Source of the DNA: Megaleporinus macrocephalus | Lineage: Eukaryota > Chordata > Actinopteri > Characiformes > Anostomidae | Assembly (NCBI GenBank): GCA_021613375.1 | Contig: CM038720.1 | Location: 13,547,962 to 13,611,961, forward strand | DNA length: 64,000 nt | Reading direction: 5' to 3' | Shown here: in pieces, positions 1 through 12,659 of the stretch | Numbering within the stretch: the first letter of the stretch is position 1 | How the letters are laid out: each line of letters begins with the position of its first letter | The notes under the pieces: model-generated | What the model was told of the DNA's origin: nothing | Database searches by the model: none | Seen by the model: only the letters and a program-made list of their open reading frames with translations | Position numbers and translations under genes: made by a program

Positions 1-718
1 ACAGAGCTTATTTGGCCTCTTGAGAGCGGTCTCTCGTCTCCAGAGCTTTTATTCAATCCAGCTTAGTCTAATTGATTCTTAATGATGCCCGCAAGGTTAT
101 TAGCAGCAAACAGGCACATGTAAAATTTAAAGGTGATAAAGCCACATATAAAACTGATCTCCCCGAATACTATAATGATATATAACTGTATACTATATGC
201 TTCATAATGTAAATGTATGTACACAGTAAGTGTGCTTGTAAAAACACTATTATTTCATTAGAATAACATCAATTGAAAACACTATTCTTTCATTAAAATA
301 ATTTCACAGACGGAAATGCAGTTCTCAGTCCAACTTTACATCATCAGAAAATTATAATTATTATGTTAGTTGCAGCTTTGTACCACAAGTGTCTGTGGTG
401 CAACCAAAATCTGTGTGGCGCTAGATTTAAAGTAACTACTTTCAACACAAGGTTTAGGATGGACACCCTAACTTTCTTTTGAACTCTGTTTTGCTGGTGC
501 AACAGACAGCAGATAAAAAGCTCCTTCTATGTAATTTCTTCAGGTGCCCAACATTTGCACAGTACTTTAGAGTCATCTGCTGATAATTTTTACATGGTAC
601 ATAATGCTATCCCAGCTCCAGTGTTTTATTGGACAACTAAGAGCTAACATATAATATTGTGGTTTATATATAAGTGTTCCTTTGTTTATATTATGTCTGC
701 TTGGGGCTCACTTTGCAG
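1..718 (+). other. dusp26 intron (3' part)
   Basis: This is AT-rich intron sequence upstream of the phosphatase exon. It ends in a pyrimidine-rich acceptor with AG at 717-718. I looked for the preceding phosphatase exon (the segment before the catalytic loop) and did not find it, so the rest of the gene lies left of the window. Confidence 0.6.
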
Positions 719-921
719 GAACGGTGTTGGTGCATTGTGCGGTAGGTGTGAGTCGCTCAGCTACTCTGGTGCTGGCCTACCTTATGATTCGACAGAATAT
801 GACTTTAGTAGAGGCCATCAAAACTGTCAAGGACCACCGTGGAGTCATCCCCAACCGCGGCTTCCTCCGACAGCTCAGTGGCCTGGATAGTATTCTCCGC
901 GCCAGCCGGAACACAACATAA
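719..921 (+). CDS. dusp26: Dual-specificity protein phosphatase, last coding exon (DUSP26-like, partial)
   Basis: Atypical dual-specificity phosphatases remove phosphate from Ser/Thr and Tyr of MAP kinases and other proteins through a cysteine nucleophile. The exon opens in phase 1 after the acceptor at 717-718 and encodes about 67 residues to a TAA at 919-921. It carries the complete HCxxxxxR catalytic loop ([10 protein letters not shown]), followed by the AYLM helix, the segment TLVEAIK and the C-terminal motif [10 protein letters not shown]. These match DUSP26 better than DUSP13 or DUSP27, notably in KDHRG(V/I)[10 protein letters not shown]. The C-terminal tail after the last helix is short (about ten residues). 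The neighbour downstream on the same strand is rnf122, as on human 8p12, which supports the DUSP26 name. The general acid Asp and substrate-recognition parts would be in exons outside the window. Confidence 0.85.
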
Positions 922-1391
922 AACCACTGGTAATGTTTGTACTTCCACTCTGAAACCATTGCCTTGGCCAGTGCGTGTTTTCTAACAATGATATGAGTGT
1001 AATTTGTACTGTACAGTCATTCCCACTGTTGTCCTGTGATCAGTAGAAATGCCTTACTACATTAAGACCTCTTGAGGTGTGCATACTGCCTTATTCAGTA
1101 CTAACCTTTCACCCTCTTCTCAAATGACCACGCCACTGGGCTCTACTTGTCAGTTCATTTTTATTTTTCTTTGAGTGACAACCACAAAGGATTCCCCCAA
1201 AGCAGAAGATTAATAAAACAGTGCGGCACAGTGACGATTGTCCTGTGTGGGTCGAGCAGTCTTAATGCTATAGCAGAGCATTTGAAAAGACTCAGAATTG
1301 TCTTATTATCAAAGAAATGTACTGGAAGGTTGGAACTGAAATAATATCCAAAGAAATACAAAGTATTAAAAAGTAAACAGGTGTTGATCTG

Positions 1392-1407
1392 GATGGATGG
1401 ATGGATG
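1392..1407. repeat. Short GGAT/GATG tetranucleotide repeat
   Basis: Four units of the tetranucleotide ggat follow one another directly in the dusp26 3' flank. It is an ordinary microsatellite with no further structure around it. Confidence 0.8.
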
Positions 1408-1511
1408 GAACTTCTTTACATCTTACAACAGCTTATAGCACTTATGAATGCTGACTATAAGCTGCTTACTCATCTTTTAAAAATTTCACCTTTATTTTAT
1501 GACCAGCAAAC

Positions 1512-2439
1512 TTAAAGGAGTACGCCAACACTTTAACCAAATCTCTGTCTACTGCATCTGTAAGATATGACTAACAACAGACAAAAAAAATCATGTTTCC
1601 TTCTTCCACGTAAATGACCAGAAACCGGTCGAAACACACCTAACAAAAGCCAGCAGACACTTGCTGAACTCCATCACCTTTTTGTAGGACATTTTCATAA
1701 ATTCTCTAGTTAAGTGTATAGATACCGTCAGCCACCACCCTCCATTTAGTTAATTTTCCGTCAGTGCAGCCAGTACAAATACAGCCTTCTCCTTTTCCAA
1801 TTATAATGAACAGAAAATCATACAAAAGTCTCAACAGCTAAATATAGTGTAGTCCACAATTTGCCTTTATTACAGCTTCCATTCTTTTTTAAAAATCCTT
1901 TAAGTTTTTCAAAAAGAAACCTGCAGGGATATTTTCTAGAACAAACAGTCTTCTTCTTGATCTTTTCTCAGTGAGGGCTTCTTGACAGCTACACATCTTT
2001 TCTGACCTATAGCACTGAGTTGTCTTCTCACAGTGGAAGGATATACAGAAAGGCATGAGCATGTTTTCAGATCTGAAGTAAGATCTGGAGCTTAATTTTT
2101 TAAAACATCTGATATTGACAGTGGCGGTGAACCAACTCTCGTTGAGTCCCATTCCTTTAGAGTAGAAGTTCATGAGAACAGCTTTGGTAAGACACTATCT
2201 TGTGTGTTTCATCACCTGCACTACTAATGGTCAAGGTAATAATTCTGAATTCATTATATACAGTCACATATTACGAACATTTGTTCACCTAATTCAGCAA
2301 GTGCTTTAGAATAAACAGGTTTCTTGGTCTTTAACTAAGTTTGGGGAAACATGTTAAAGTTATTTTCCATGGAATTCGATGGTACAAGACCGATGCTGCA
2401 GCTAACGATTAGGTTAAAAACACTGGCGTATTCCTTTAA
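1512..2439. mobile_element. TTAA-flanked non-autonomous DNA element with terminal inverted repeats
   Basis: The two ends are imperfect inverted repeats. The left end reads TTAAAGGAGTACGCCAACAC and the right end, on the other strand, reads TTAAAGGAATACGCCAGTG; similarity continues through an AACC..AATC block for about 30 bases. Both ends begin with TTAA (1512-1515 and 2436-2439), which is the target duplicated by piggyBac-type elements. The roughly 0.9-kb interior has no intact transposase; the longest minus-strand frame (1889-2173) is cysteine-rich but resembles no family I recognise. Seen: the repeats and TTAA. Inferred: a decayed or non-autonomous transposon. Superfamily is unproven, because typical piggyBac ends start with CCC. 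Confidence 0.55.
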
Positions 2440-3699
2440 CATTCATTAAACTATGACATGATGTAATGGCACGATTTTAACATCATTTATGCAACTATTT
2501 TGGTGTTTTGCAGCTCTTAATGTAGCAGTAATGTGGTGCCCTTTTGTACCGGGTGCATGCAATATGACACAGATCTGCAGCAACACTCCGCACCTAACAC
2601 TTCTTGCTATAAATCAATGAAGTATTAGTTACTACATTTAGTTTGATCTTAAAATCACCACCAGAAAATGTAAGTTAACAATGAATTTTATAATGTTTTA
2701 TGTGTAATTGGTTTACAGGTAGATTTGTCCTACTGTTAAGTATTCGGTGTAATACTAATTATTAGGCTAACAAGTTTTACTTGTTTAGCATTTGTTTACT
2801 TCTTAAAATCACCAAAACAACATAAGAAATCTTAAATATGAAAGAAATGTAATATTTAATAGCTTGGACTTGAATTTGTATTACAACTTTAGGAGCTGGG
2901 ACCACAGAAACAAGTATGTCAATAAGTGGAACTCTACTGCACACCAATTTGTGTCTTATGAATAGTTTCTCTGCACTCTTTAACATCTTAGAGAGAAATT
3001 GATTTTATAGCTACCGTTTACACCTGGTGGTTTTATAAGACTTATGTCTGGATTGTTGCCTGGTCAGATTTTCACCACATGGATTTACACTTCGTAGACA
3101 AACCTTATCAGTTAGCCAGATTAAAATTTGATTGCTGTAAGGTGTAATATGTAACAGCTTTAATACAACAACAAAGTGGATGTGTTGTTCTTTGTTTTTC
3201 CTGATCTACTCAAAAGAAGATTGTTGCCTCAAAAAAAAATTTTTTTCATGGCATTATTCATATTCTTACACTGGCTTTTTATTAATGTTTACAGGATGAT
3301 GGCAGTTTAGCATAAGTAGCCTCCTGTATTGGGCATTGAAGTCATGGACCACTAGTGTTAAAACTAAGGTTCCTAATATTTTGTTGTATATTATTTTTTT
3401 GCAACTTATAATCAATTTATGTGCTTAAATGTGAACTGGACGTTTGAGGAGCTATAACAAGAAAATGTTTGGCAATGTTCAAGAAAACTGAGGTTCAGTT
3501 CATAGAAAAAATGTGAACTACCCATAACCTTTAAGCTAGAGTTAGCTTATTAAAAGTAAGTGATATAATAATAAATATGATAATTTACTTTATTTATTTC
3601 TTCGGGCGGCAGCTTCATTTAACTATTTTATCTGGTTTTAACATGTTAGTTTACAATGTTAATAGGCTCCCCGGTTGGTAGAAAACTATATTCACATAC

Positions 3700-3773
<74 letters not shown>
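3700..3773. repeat. (TA)n microsatellite
   Basis: This is an almost uninterrupted alternating A/T run of about 70 bases in the intergenic DNA between dusp26 and rnf122. It is self-complementary and so could form a cruciform. Confidence 0.95.
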
Positions 3774-3774
<1 letters not shown>

Positions 3775-5736
3775 CCCAATTAACCATTGTAGTTATGTAG
3801 CTATGTAGTTAGCTTGCTAATGTATATATCATTAACAGTTAAAGATTAAAAACAAGGCCTAAAAAACACGGATCAGACCTATCTAAAAAGTATGTGGGCA
3901 TGGCTAATGAGCAGCTTGACTGACGGCTCTCAGTTTAACGCTCCTAGCCTGCTCCTGCACTCATACAGAGCTAAAATCACTTTCCAGCTTTTATGTGATG
4001 TTAACTGGGCCAAAAAGTCATAACAAACTGGTGCAAAGAATGAATGGAAGAACAAACTGATGGACCAAACAATGCACTAATGAAGGAACTAATAATGTTT
4101 GTACATATTACAGAAGGGAATAAACTGGCGACAGGCAGCTACAGACATTTGGTCAGGCTTAGTAGCGTTTGGTTATGTTGAGTAAGCTTCTCCGACTCTG
4201 AAACTGTTTAGTGTGGCAAGAGACATCCACCTTGTGACTGGTCAGGGGAATGCTTACAGAGGTGTTACTCAAGATTAGGATCACATAGTTTACATCAGGA
4301 GCAGTGTATATCGGTCATTTATTGGCCATTGTAACATTATTTAAATTGTTAACTCAGTCCACATTTACTGTTTGTCTACAAAAACAAGATTAACCCAAAT
4401 AGAAAGAAAAAAAACACAGATGTAGTTTCTTTGGGTCTTTAACTTTCAGCCATAATTGTTCTTTTTCCCTCATTATTCTGCTCACTTTAACACTTTAAGC
4501 AAATTGCTGCCCTCTTTAGGTTAAGTGGTAAACTTACTCCAGGTTGGATGTAAGTTTGGAAGTGTAAATGAAAAACATTTGTTAGTAATATTGAATTATT
4601 GTTTTAGCTATAGTAAAGTCAGCAAGCCACTGCAAACTGCTGCTTCACTGTAATTAGCTCTTAAGTGGTCGGAGTCTAATGGGCATTGTAGTGCACTTTT
4701 ATTTGGATAAAATTTGTTCTGTTATAATCCTGATACTCAAGTTCCGAACGACCAGGTGTAAACAAGGTCTAGAGCGGTGAATATACTTTATTTGTATATA
4801 TATACCAACTTAGGTATTTCTACAACAGTGAATTGGAGTGACAAATACCTCAAATATTTTACCTTGTCAGTGTTTGTAACATGCCACATTGTTAGTCGTT
4901 CTCTAGAAGACGTAGACGTTCTGTTCTTTGCCACCAATCTGTATGTGTGGTGTGAATAAACCTGGAAGTCGTTAACCTGTTAGCATTAGAATTGTGATTG
5001 TACTCTGTAAAGATCTTGTTTTTTAAGGTGTCTTGTGATCAGTTGTTTAACATAGTTGTTTGTGGTGTTGTGACAACAGGACACATTTATGTATATACCA
5101 TATGTTTGATTTCTACTGTATGATACTACACTGAATTTATAATGAAATAACCCTCAATTTCACTGAACAGTCTGCACAGAGTTATAAAAGTATTATGTCC
5201 ATATATAGTGTTGTCTTTAAGAATATCATGTAAAAACAGCTAGGTGCTGTTTTAAAAGGGTTACTGAAAGACAGCTTCATGCATTCCAGTCATACGATAC
5301 TGCCTACATTCTCTGTGTGATGGCACTTTCTGTGTAAAAGCTTTCGTCCTATTTATTACACATTACTCATATTTCATTGGCAGAGCAGGATTTTGACCAG
5401 CCCGATGTAAGAATCATTAGCATACCAGACCATGTAAATAAATAAAGAGTAAAACACTGAAAACAGAAGACTGTGGCAAAAATCTAGGTAGGTGCAGCAA
5501 TGGATTGCTGAGCAAGCATCTATTCCGTGGGTTTAATTGTATTGGGTTCAGAATCTTGGTGCTGTATGTAATCTGTCAGTGCATAATATGTCAGTATTAT
5601 ATTAAGATGCATTTCATGTTCTGTGGTGTTCTTTTCTGTGCCTGATTGTGTCCTTCCATTTGAAAAAAGACTCTTTCTATTGCTATACTTGAATTATTTT
5701 TGATGGATTTTATTTTTTATCACTTGGTCTATGGTA

Positions 5737-5742
5737 AATAAA
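5737..5742 (+). promoter_or_regulatory. Candidate polyadenylation signal AATAAA
   Basis: AATAAA is followed by a GT-rich segment (gtgtaaactgtgtg and further GT-rich bases to about 5800), the usual arrangement of signal plus downstream element. The only known upstream gene on this strand is dusp26. It may instead belong to an unseen transcript or be chance in AT-rich DNA. Confidence 0.35.
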
Positions 5743-5760
5743 ATCAAAAACAAAACTGAA

Positions 5761-7039
5761 GTGTAAACTGTGTGTTATTTAAAATGTGTGTATGTTTTAG
5801 ATTATTTTAATACTGTACACTTAAAAACCCTAAGTTTTAAGGTATATACTTGTAGGTGTATGACTTGAGTTCAGTCTTGTACCAGTCTTTACGTCATCTG
5901 GTCTCGATTTTGTCCTAGTCACACGGTAAGGTAGACTCAGAAATTGTTCTTAAGACCAGCCCAGTGCAATAATTTTATCTAGGGTAAATAAAAAACTAAA
6001 TGTTTCTTCTATCATTGTTGATTTATTTTTATATGGTTGAAACAGTACCTTCAAACTGAATAAAACAGTTGTTTTCCTACATGTCTTAACTCAGAGTTTG
6101 ATGTCTGACTGATCGCTAGTACTACAATATCTTGTACCCTAAAAAGGATGTCAAAAATTTGAAGATTGGGAAAAATGATAAAAGAATAAAATAAGTTACT
6201 GAACAATCGATGACAAATCAGAATCTATTTTGAAGAATATTCTGAATAATTATTTGCCTTGTGTCTTTCCATTTGCAGAAGTTAGCAATAATGTCAGAAC
6301 TTCTATAATAATAATGTCTATGAGCACCCCATAACGATTTATAGTTCCATGTTAGCACTGAACTGTGGTGCATCACTTTTGGCTATTCTAAATAAAACAC
6401 AGACATTTAAATCTTGAGACAGACGTTAACATTTAGTTGCACTTTTTCTACTGTTTATGGTCCCACCAATTGTATATCAAAACCTGTTTGGTCACTTGTT
6501 ATTAATGTTTGTGGATAATATGATGTGGTCACCCTAAACAAGATTGAAATGTGGCTTGCAAAAAAAGCAAAGTTACTTAAAAAGGTTAATTAATTAATCC
6601 AGCTTTGCACATCGCTAATTTAGCTGAATTTTAGCGCTGCAAGTTTGTGGACATACTAACGTTTGCTGCTTACTGAAATGTTCTCTCAAAACCAAATCGC
6701 ATTAGGACCACCCATAAGCACCAGATTTTTGCTGTAGCCTGGAGAAGATTCTTAAACAAATTGGGATTTAACATAAAAAGAATCTTTAGATTATTATTTA
6801 AATTATTAATAGAGCAAATTGATCCAACATGTGAATCACCTATGGGAAAAATATCTGCCACCTTAGTTAGTCACGCAATAAATCGAATTTATTAGATATT
6901 GAGATTCAGCTGAGTGCTTGTTTGTAGCCAGCATTGTTAAATGAACATATCACATAAGCTCACATCACAAAATTTTTACATGCACACCAGACCACAACCA
7001 AAAGAATAGAGTAATAAATCAGCCTGGAAAAACTTATAA
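5761..7039. other. AT-rich intergenic DNA, no gene seen
   Basis: Neither strand has a frame with recognisable protein similarity, and no tRNA-like fold or tandem repeat stands out. The frames present are short and AT-driven. Confidence 0.5.
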
Positions 7040-7700
7040 AACCACTTCTAAGCTTACAGGACATCCCTGAACCACAATGAAAGCCATTATCTACCACCCT
7101 AGGAACATTGGTCAATCTTCCCAGGAGTGGTCAGCTTTCTGAAATTTTCAGTAGCTGTGGCAGATCATCCAAAAAGTTACTGAATGTTCCAGGAGAACAT
7201 CTGAGGAGGTCTGCAGGTCGCTATGGCCTCAGACAAGGTCAGTGTTTATTAGTCCACAGTAAGAAATAGACAGGGTAGGAGCACCATAAAGAGAGATTAA
7301 CATGCAGGAAACATTGTTAACATAAACAAATAGTAACGCTTGAAAAACTTTTTCTGGTAAAGTTCTATGGACAATTCAGTTATGCTGTCTGAGGACCTGA
7401 ACAACTTGCTATTATTGAAAAAACAAACAAATCTGTTCTGCATCTAAGAATTCTTGAGAAGGCTGCCTGTTCATCTGTCTATGAGTGGAACCCAAAACAA
7501 GTTATGAAACAAGACAGTGCAAAGGAAGGAAAAGAAATGAATGTTTTGGTGTGGCCTAGTCAAAGTCCTGTCTTGAACCCAACAGATTTGTCCTGACAGG
7601 GTCCTAAACAAGCACTTCGTGCTCAAAACCTACCAATATATTTAGATTACAGCAGCTGAGATTCCTGAATTATGCAAGTTTTAAAGAACAAACATGGGCA
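7040..7700 (+). mobile_element. Decayed Tc1/mariner-like element, transposase on + strand
   Basis: Several pieces match, in order, the transposase region of common teleost Tc1-like elements: GGAACATTGG with CTTCCCAGGAGTGG near 7102-7132, a CTCAGACAAGGTCAGTGTTT block near 7230, and GTGTGGCCTAGTCAAAGTCC near 7550, which in intact copies encodes the conserved (V/E)WPSQSPDLNP segment before the last catalytic acid. Stops and indels break every frame. No terminal inverted repeats are confidently seen. It is an old, dead copy. Confidence 0.7.
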
Positions 7701-8289
7701 AATTTGCTCCTTAAGTAAACGTAATAATAACTTTATAAATAATTATTCGTAAATGTATAAATTATAATGTAACTAATTTATAATAATAACTTATAAAAAT
7801 GTGTTTTGTGTAACACGTTTAACAGGTTGCCTCTTTGTCATTTAAATGGAATTTAAAGTGTAAGTTTAAATGAAGTGCAATGGTTTTGAACATTTACCTG
7901 ATAGTTTAGGCTAATGGATCGTATTGGGTTGTAGTATTTTCCTTCTGGTGTCCAGTCCAGTGATTTTGGTCAGTATCATACTAATACCAACATACAAACA
8001 AGTATTGTATTGGCAAACCCTTAAAAATTACAAAGTAAAGAAAGAATAAAAGCAATGAAGCAAATACTTTATGCAACACCTGGATACCTGGAGAAAAATT
8101 GTGTTTGGAAAGCTTTCCATTGTCTGTTTTAATATTTTAACATTTTTGAATTTTAGCTAATAATGAGATTGCTTATTATGAATATGTTTTATTTAGTTTA
8201 CATAAACCATTAGGTCTGGTAGTAGATGCTTAAGGTTCTATTTTGTCCTGTGTTATGTTTTGTTTCCCAAAATCGTATAGATTAGACAA
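7701..8289. other. AT-rich intergenic DNA, no gene seen
   Basis: Simple AT-rich sequence with runs of taataataactt type. Nothing beyond this was recognised on either strand. Confidence 0.4.
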
Positions 8290-8480
8290 TTGTTAGGACA
8301 GGAATCCAGCCTGTGACTGAAACCCCTAGCCCACCTAACCCTCAACTGCTCCCTGTGTGCTGTGTATAGGGCTCCCACTGCACTGGCCAATTATGCTCAC
8401 TGCCCTGTAGTGTGTATATAGTTTTACTGCATGAATGGGTTTAACGCAGAGGTCTGCCACTGGATGGCAGTGTTAGAAAA
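8290..8480. repeat. Dispersed SINE-like or non-autonomous repeat fragment
   Basis: The wording 'aactgctccctgtg...ctgtatag...ctcactgccctgtagtgtgta...ctgcatgaatgggttt' followed by 'aacgcagaggtc' is a phrase repeated widely in teleost genomes. I recognise it from general familiarity with fish repeats rather than from a second copy here. No poly-A tail or target duplication is clear, so the class is open. Confidence 0.5.
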
Positions 8481-8807
8481 TGATTGTGTACTAAATATAC
8501 TAGTTTCCTAACTCTAGTTCCAAAGCCTCGACTACGCAGTTTAGAGTTTTCCTGCACCTGAGATACATCATGAAGTCTAGCAATGTTTTAAATAAAAGAA
8601 TTTGATACACTATAAAAACATTCCTACAGTTTTAGCATTTGCACAACACTGTATTTTATATACTAACACAGTTTGGAAAGAGTAATAATTGCCATAACAC
8701 AATGTCACCTTTAATCACCAAAAACTTCACAGGAGAATGAAAAATAAACTTGGAACTCAGTGGAATCTTTTATTTATTTTGTCTGGCCATTTGCATTGGT
8801 CCGTTCA

Positions 8808-10060
8808 TCATGGGTTGGACAATGAAACTGAAACACCTGGTTTTAGACCACAATGATTTATTAGTATGGTGTAGGGCCTCCTTTTGCGGTCAATACAGCG
8901 TCAATTCGTCTTGGGAATGACATATACTAGTCCGGCACAGTGGTCAGAGGGATTTTAAGCCATTCTTCTTGCAGGACAGTGTCCAGGTCACTACGTGATG
9001 CTGGTGGAGGAAAACGTTTCCTGACTCGCTCCTCCAAAACACCCAAAGTGGCTCAATAATATTTAGATCTGGTGACTGTGCAGGCCATGGGAGATGTTCA
9101 ACTTCACTTTCATGTTCATCAAACCAATCTTTCACCAGCCTTGCTGTGTGTATTGGTGCATTGTCATCCTGATACACGGCACCGCCTTCAGGATACAATG
9201 TTTGAACCATTGGATACACATGGTCCTCCAGAAAGGTTCGGTAGTCCTTGGCAGTGACGCGCCCATCTAGCACAAGTATTGGGCCAAGGGAACGCCATGA
9301 TATGACAGCCCAAATCATCACTGATCCACCCCCATGCTTCACTCTGGACATGCAACAGTCTGGGTGGTACGCTTCTTTGGGGCTTATCCACACCGTAACT
9401 CTCCCGGATGTGGGGAAAACAGGTGGACTCATCAGAGAACATCTACATTGTCCACAGCCCAAGATTTGTGCTGCTTGCACCATTGAAACCGATGTTTGGC
9501 ATTGGCACGAGTGACCAAAGGTTTGGCTATAGCAGCCCGGCCGTGTATATTGACCCTGTGGAGCTCCTGACGGACAGTTCTGGTGGAAACAGGAGAGTTG
9601 AGGTGCACATTTAATTCTGCCGTGATTTGGGCAGCCGTGGTTTTATGTTTTTTGCATACAATCCGGGTTAGAACCCAACATCCCTTTCAGACAGCTTCCT
9701 CTTGCATCCATAGTTAATCCTGTTGGATGTGGTTCGTCCTTCTTGGTGGTCTGCTGACATTACCCTGGATACCGTGGCTCTTGATACATCACAAAGACTT
9801 GCTGTCTTGGTCACAGATGCACCAGCAAGACGTGCACCAACAATTTGTCCTCTTTTGAACTCTGGTATGTCCCATAATGTTGTATTATTGCAATATTTTG
9901 AGCTAAACTGTGCTCTTACCTGCTAACTGAACTTCACACTCCGCTCTTACTGGTGCAATGTGCAATTAATGAAGACTGAACACCAGACTGGTCCAATTTA
10001 GCCATGAAACCTCCCACACTAAAATGACAGGTGTTTCAGGTTTATTGTCCAACCCCTGTA
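8808..10060 (-). mobile_element. Nearly full-length Tc1-like transposon (inactivated)
   Basis: The element is bounded by inverted repeats: the left end contains GGGTTGGACAATGAAAC (from about 8812) and the right end, on the other strand, GGGGTTGGACAATAAACC (to about 10057). Both are followed by a matching TGAAACACCTG block. A TA at 10059-10060 marks the right insertion boundary; the extreme left bases are mutated and its TA is not clear. Length (about 1.25 kb) and a single minus-strand transposase fit Tc1/mariner elements. The reading frame is broken by several small indels (see the transposase entry). It is much better preserved than the other Tc1 copies here, so it is the youngest insertion. 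Confidence 0.92.
8944..9870 (-). pseudogene. Tc1-like transposase, frame-shifted
   Basis: Tc1 transposases cut and paste the element using a DDE triad. On the minus strand the helix-turn-helix part lies at about 9650-9870 and the catalytic part below it. The first Asp, in FSDEST, is readable near 9430 in one frame. The second Asp (YQDDNAPIHTARLV) and the final Glu (SPDLNIIEPLW) lie in another frame, open across 8944-9483. The frame shift between them, and another after the final Glu near 9050, show that the protein cannot be made whole. KHGGGSVMIW, typical of Tc1 transposases, is also visible. The N-terminal half is readable only piecemeal. Confidence 0.88.
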
Positions 10061-12429
10061 CAGTGCAGAGTGAAAGACTGTAAGCTTTATATTAGTTTTA
10101 TTCAGTAATTCCCAGGTTTTTTTTAGAACATCAAGAGGTTATTTAATGATACCTCTTTTTTATTTGAGACATTTTGGGTGTTTACTAAATTATAGCTAGC
10201 CTCTAGGGAGGCCACACAAGTGCTTTCGCAAAAGTATCTAAATGTAGTTAATGTAAATAGCTTCATTTTCAATGTTGTCCAGCTTTTTGATCCTTATAGA
10301 ATCAAATTAATATTGGAATTATTGGAAATGTATAAAGTCGTGGAGTACTAGGAGCATATTAGGATCGTTTTATACATGCATCTTCAACTAAATTGGCTGT
10401 AAATGAATGATAACAGTAATTCCAAGCTTTTGAGCCCTAGGCAAAACACAGGACGGGGAATCCAACAGTTCTCGTTTTGAGATTGCTATAAGAATATTAT
10501 GCGATTATTGAACTCACTGCCACACATTTTTAATTAAGTACTGATATTCAGTAGTGAAATTACCTCAGTATACTGGGAGATCATTTTGCTTGCTTAAATC
10601 CTTGAAACTAACAAAATTGTTGGTTAGTATAATTTGGTAGCTAATATAATGTAGTTGTGTATAAGCAAAAAGAAGACTTTTTTCCCCATGAAGCAACCTG
10701 TAATGAAATCCAATTACTGCAACACTGGAGCTCTGCTATCATTAACTCTCGCATTACAGAGGTTCCAGGCAGCTGCCTACTTTTGTGTACTGCAAAGGCT
10801 GTCCCTGCTTTTAGGCTGCCTGTAGCTTTTCAGCTTTTCAGAGGAAATGGCTTAGAATTGATTTTTGTTTAATTCCTGTCTGCACATTCTCCTTCCAGAT
10901 AAACATGCTCTTGACATCACATCCATTTTTTCTGTTGGAATACAAATAACTCTGTGGTTATTTTAGCTTTATCTGGAAAGTTGTTCCAACTTTTGTTCTA
11001 ACTGAGTTTAGTGTTTTTGTTCTCGCTAAGTTTAGTGATCCTTTTTTAGTGATTCCATTGTTTTTCATAATAAATGTAGCTTAGAATACTGTCATGATTT
11101 CTTGTCCATGTTGACCAGGATGATTTAACAACTTAACAGACTATGATACTGATCTATAGTCTACAGTAGCAGCATTTGCAATTTACTCTACATTTGTGTT
11201 GACACTATTTATATATGACCTTTGTTGACTTTCTACCATGACAGGGTGTACTAACAGGGTGTTCACGTAAAGGGAAACTCAACTAAATCTTGATAAATAA
11301 AGAAGTTATGAACACAGTGGTGAACATGAACCTGTCCCAACTTTTTAGAAACATTTAGAAACATTAAAACATTCTGCAGTTTTGACATTTAATATGTTAA
11401 AATGTTAAATGATTTGAGCACCATTGCATTCTATTTTTATCTACAGTTTGCACAGCACACAATTCATTTGGTAACAAAATTGTAAAAATACAAACATCTT
11501 TAATACCTTTAAAACCTTAAAACCGTAAAACCTTTAATACTTAATTAATAAAGGAAATACCAGCAGTTATACAGTAACCTAGCCACAATATAAAACACTA
11601 AATCATTAAAATATAAGGAGGCCTTTCTTTTAGTCACAAAAAAAAAAATGCTGAAGTAGGAGGTAGTAACAACAGTGGAGCAGTACAAGTGAAATTTAAC
11701 CCTTAAAAAGCAATGACGGACTAATGTATAGGACTAAACTGAACTGATGTAAATATAGATTTATTCATCAAAAGTCCATACCCACCATACAGAGGAAAAA
11801 ACATCATAAAATGAAAAGAAATGTGTAATATGAATCTGTTTCTCAGAACACGGACTCAAAGTTATTACAGATTTTCTCAGAACATTGACTTGTTGAACTA
11901 ACTTCCCTGATGAAAAAAATTGCAGGCTGATTATGCTAGTTTAGTGCTGGTCTAAACTGGTTTTTGATTTATGGTCTAGGGTTAGGAAAGTTAGCAGTAT
12001 TATTTTCTCAAACTATTGATTAAGAATGTTTGAAACAATGACAACATCAAAAACAATGAGTTAGTATTTCATTATACTGACTAGGATTGACAACTTCTTA
12101 ACTATTTTGTTATAGAATCTCAACATCTAAAAAAAATATTTAAGAAAAGCAGCTATTACTCTGAAATATTTATTTAGTTATTCATTACCTTATTAATATA
12201 TTAATCATTAATATTAATTTGAGAAAATATTATTTCAACATAGTATGCCAGTGTTTTAGACAATTTAAAAAGTCAATATTTGCTGCTGCTGAAAACATTT
12301 TTCTCTTGTAACCGGCAGGAAAGGTATATAAAATCAATATAATTTTATATTAAATATATTTTTATTAATAAATTAACTCGTAGCTATCTATTCTGTCTAT
12401 TTGCTCAAAATCATATCATTGGCTACTTA
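10061..12429. other. AT-rich intergenic DNA upstream of rnf122
   Basis: No exon, RNA gene or clear mobile element was found. Frames are short and AT-driven. The last part before 12430 is very AT-rich and changes sharply to GC-rich promoter DNA. Confidence 0.5.
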
Positions 12430-12659
12430 CTTTGCGAGCTCGAACTGCCAGCCAATCCGATCTGTTTGTGAGGGGAAACTAGCCAGTCGTAGCGCAGAAG
12501 GCGGGTCTTGTGTCTCCACGGTAACTCAGCCAGCCAGCTGACACCGCAGTATCGCAAATTGGCGGCGGCATCAACAGGCGTACGCGTCGTGACAACATTC
12601 TCCACCTCTGATATACCAATGGATGCTTGTTGAGCAAAGAAGATACAAAAAATCACTTT
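12430..12659 (+). promoter_or_regulatory. Probable rnf122 promoter, GC-rich
   Basis: Base composition rises abruptly and CpG dinucleotides become common (cgtacgcgtcgtg). A CCAAT box is seen near 12452 (cagccaatccg) and an E2F-like ATTGGCGGCGG near 12557. There is no strong TATA box. A splice donor at 12742, with the matching acceptor in front of the first RNF122 coding exon, places the first exon just downstream. The exact transcription start is inferred. Confidence 0.5.

Larger units (their letters stand above)
922..5760 (+). other. dusp26 3' flank / possible long 3'UTR
   Basis: No coding exon is recognised. Early AATAAA-type signals occur near 1212. A stronger polyadenylation context lies near 5737: AATAAA followed within about 25 bases by a GT-rich stretch. 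If that site belongs to dusp26 the 3'UTR would approach 4.8 kb and would contain the TTAA-flanked element at 1512-2439, so an earlier end is more likely. The stretch includes a short (GGAT)4 run at 1392-1407 and a long (TA)n at 3700-3773. Confidence 0.35.

Noticed and set aside
9072..9926. Several plus-strand frames within the Tc1 element
   Set aside because: The transposase reads on the minus strand; these are its complements.
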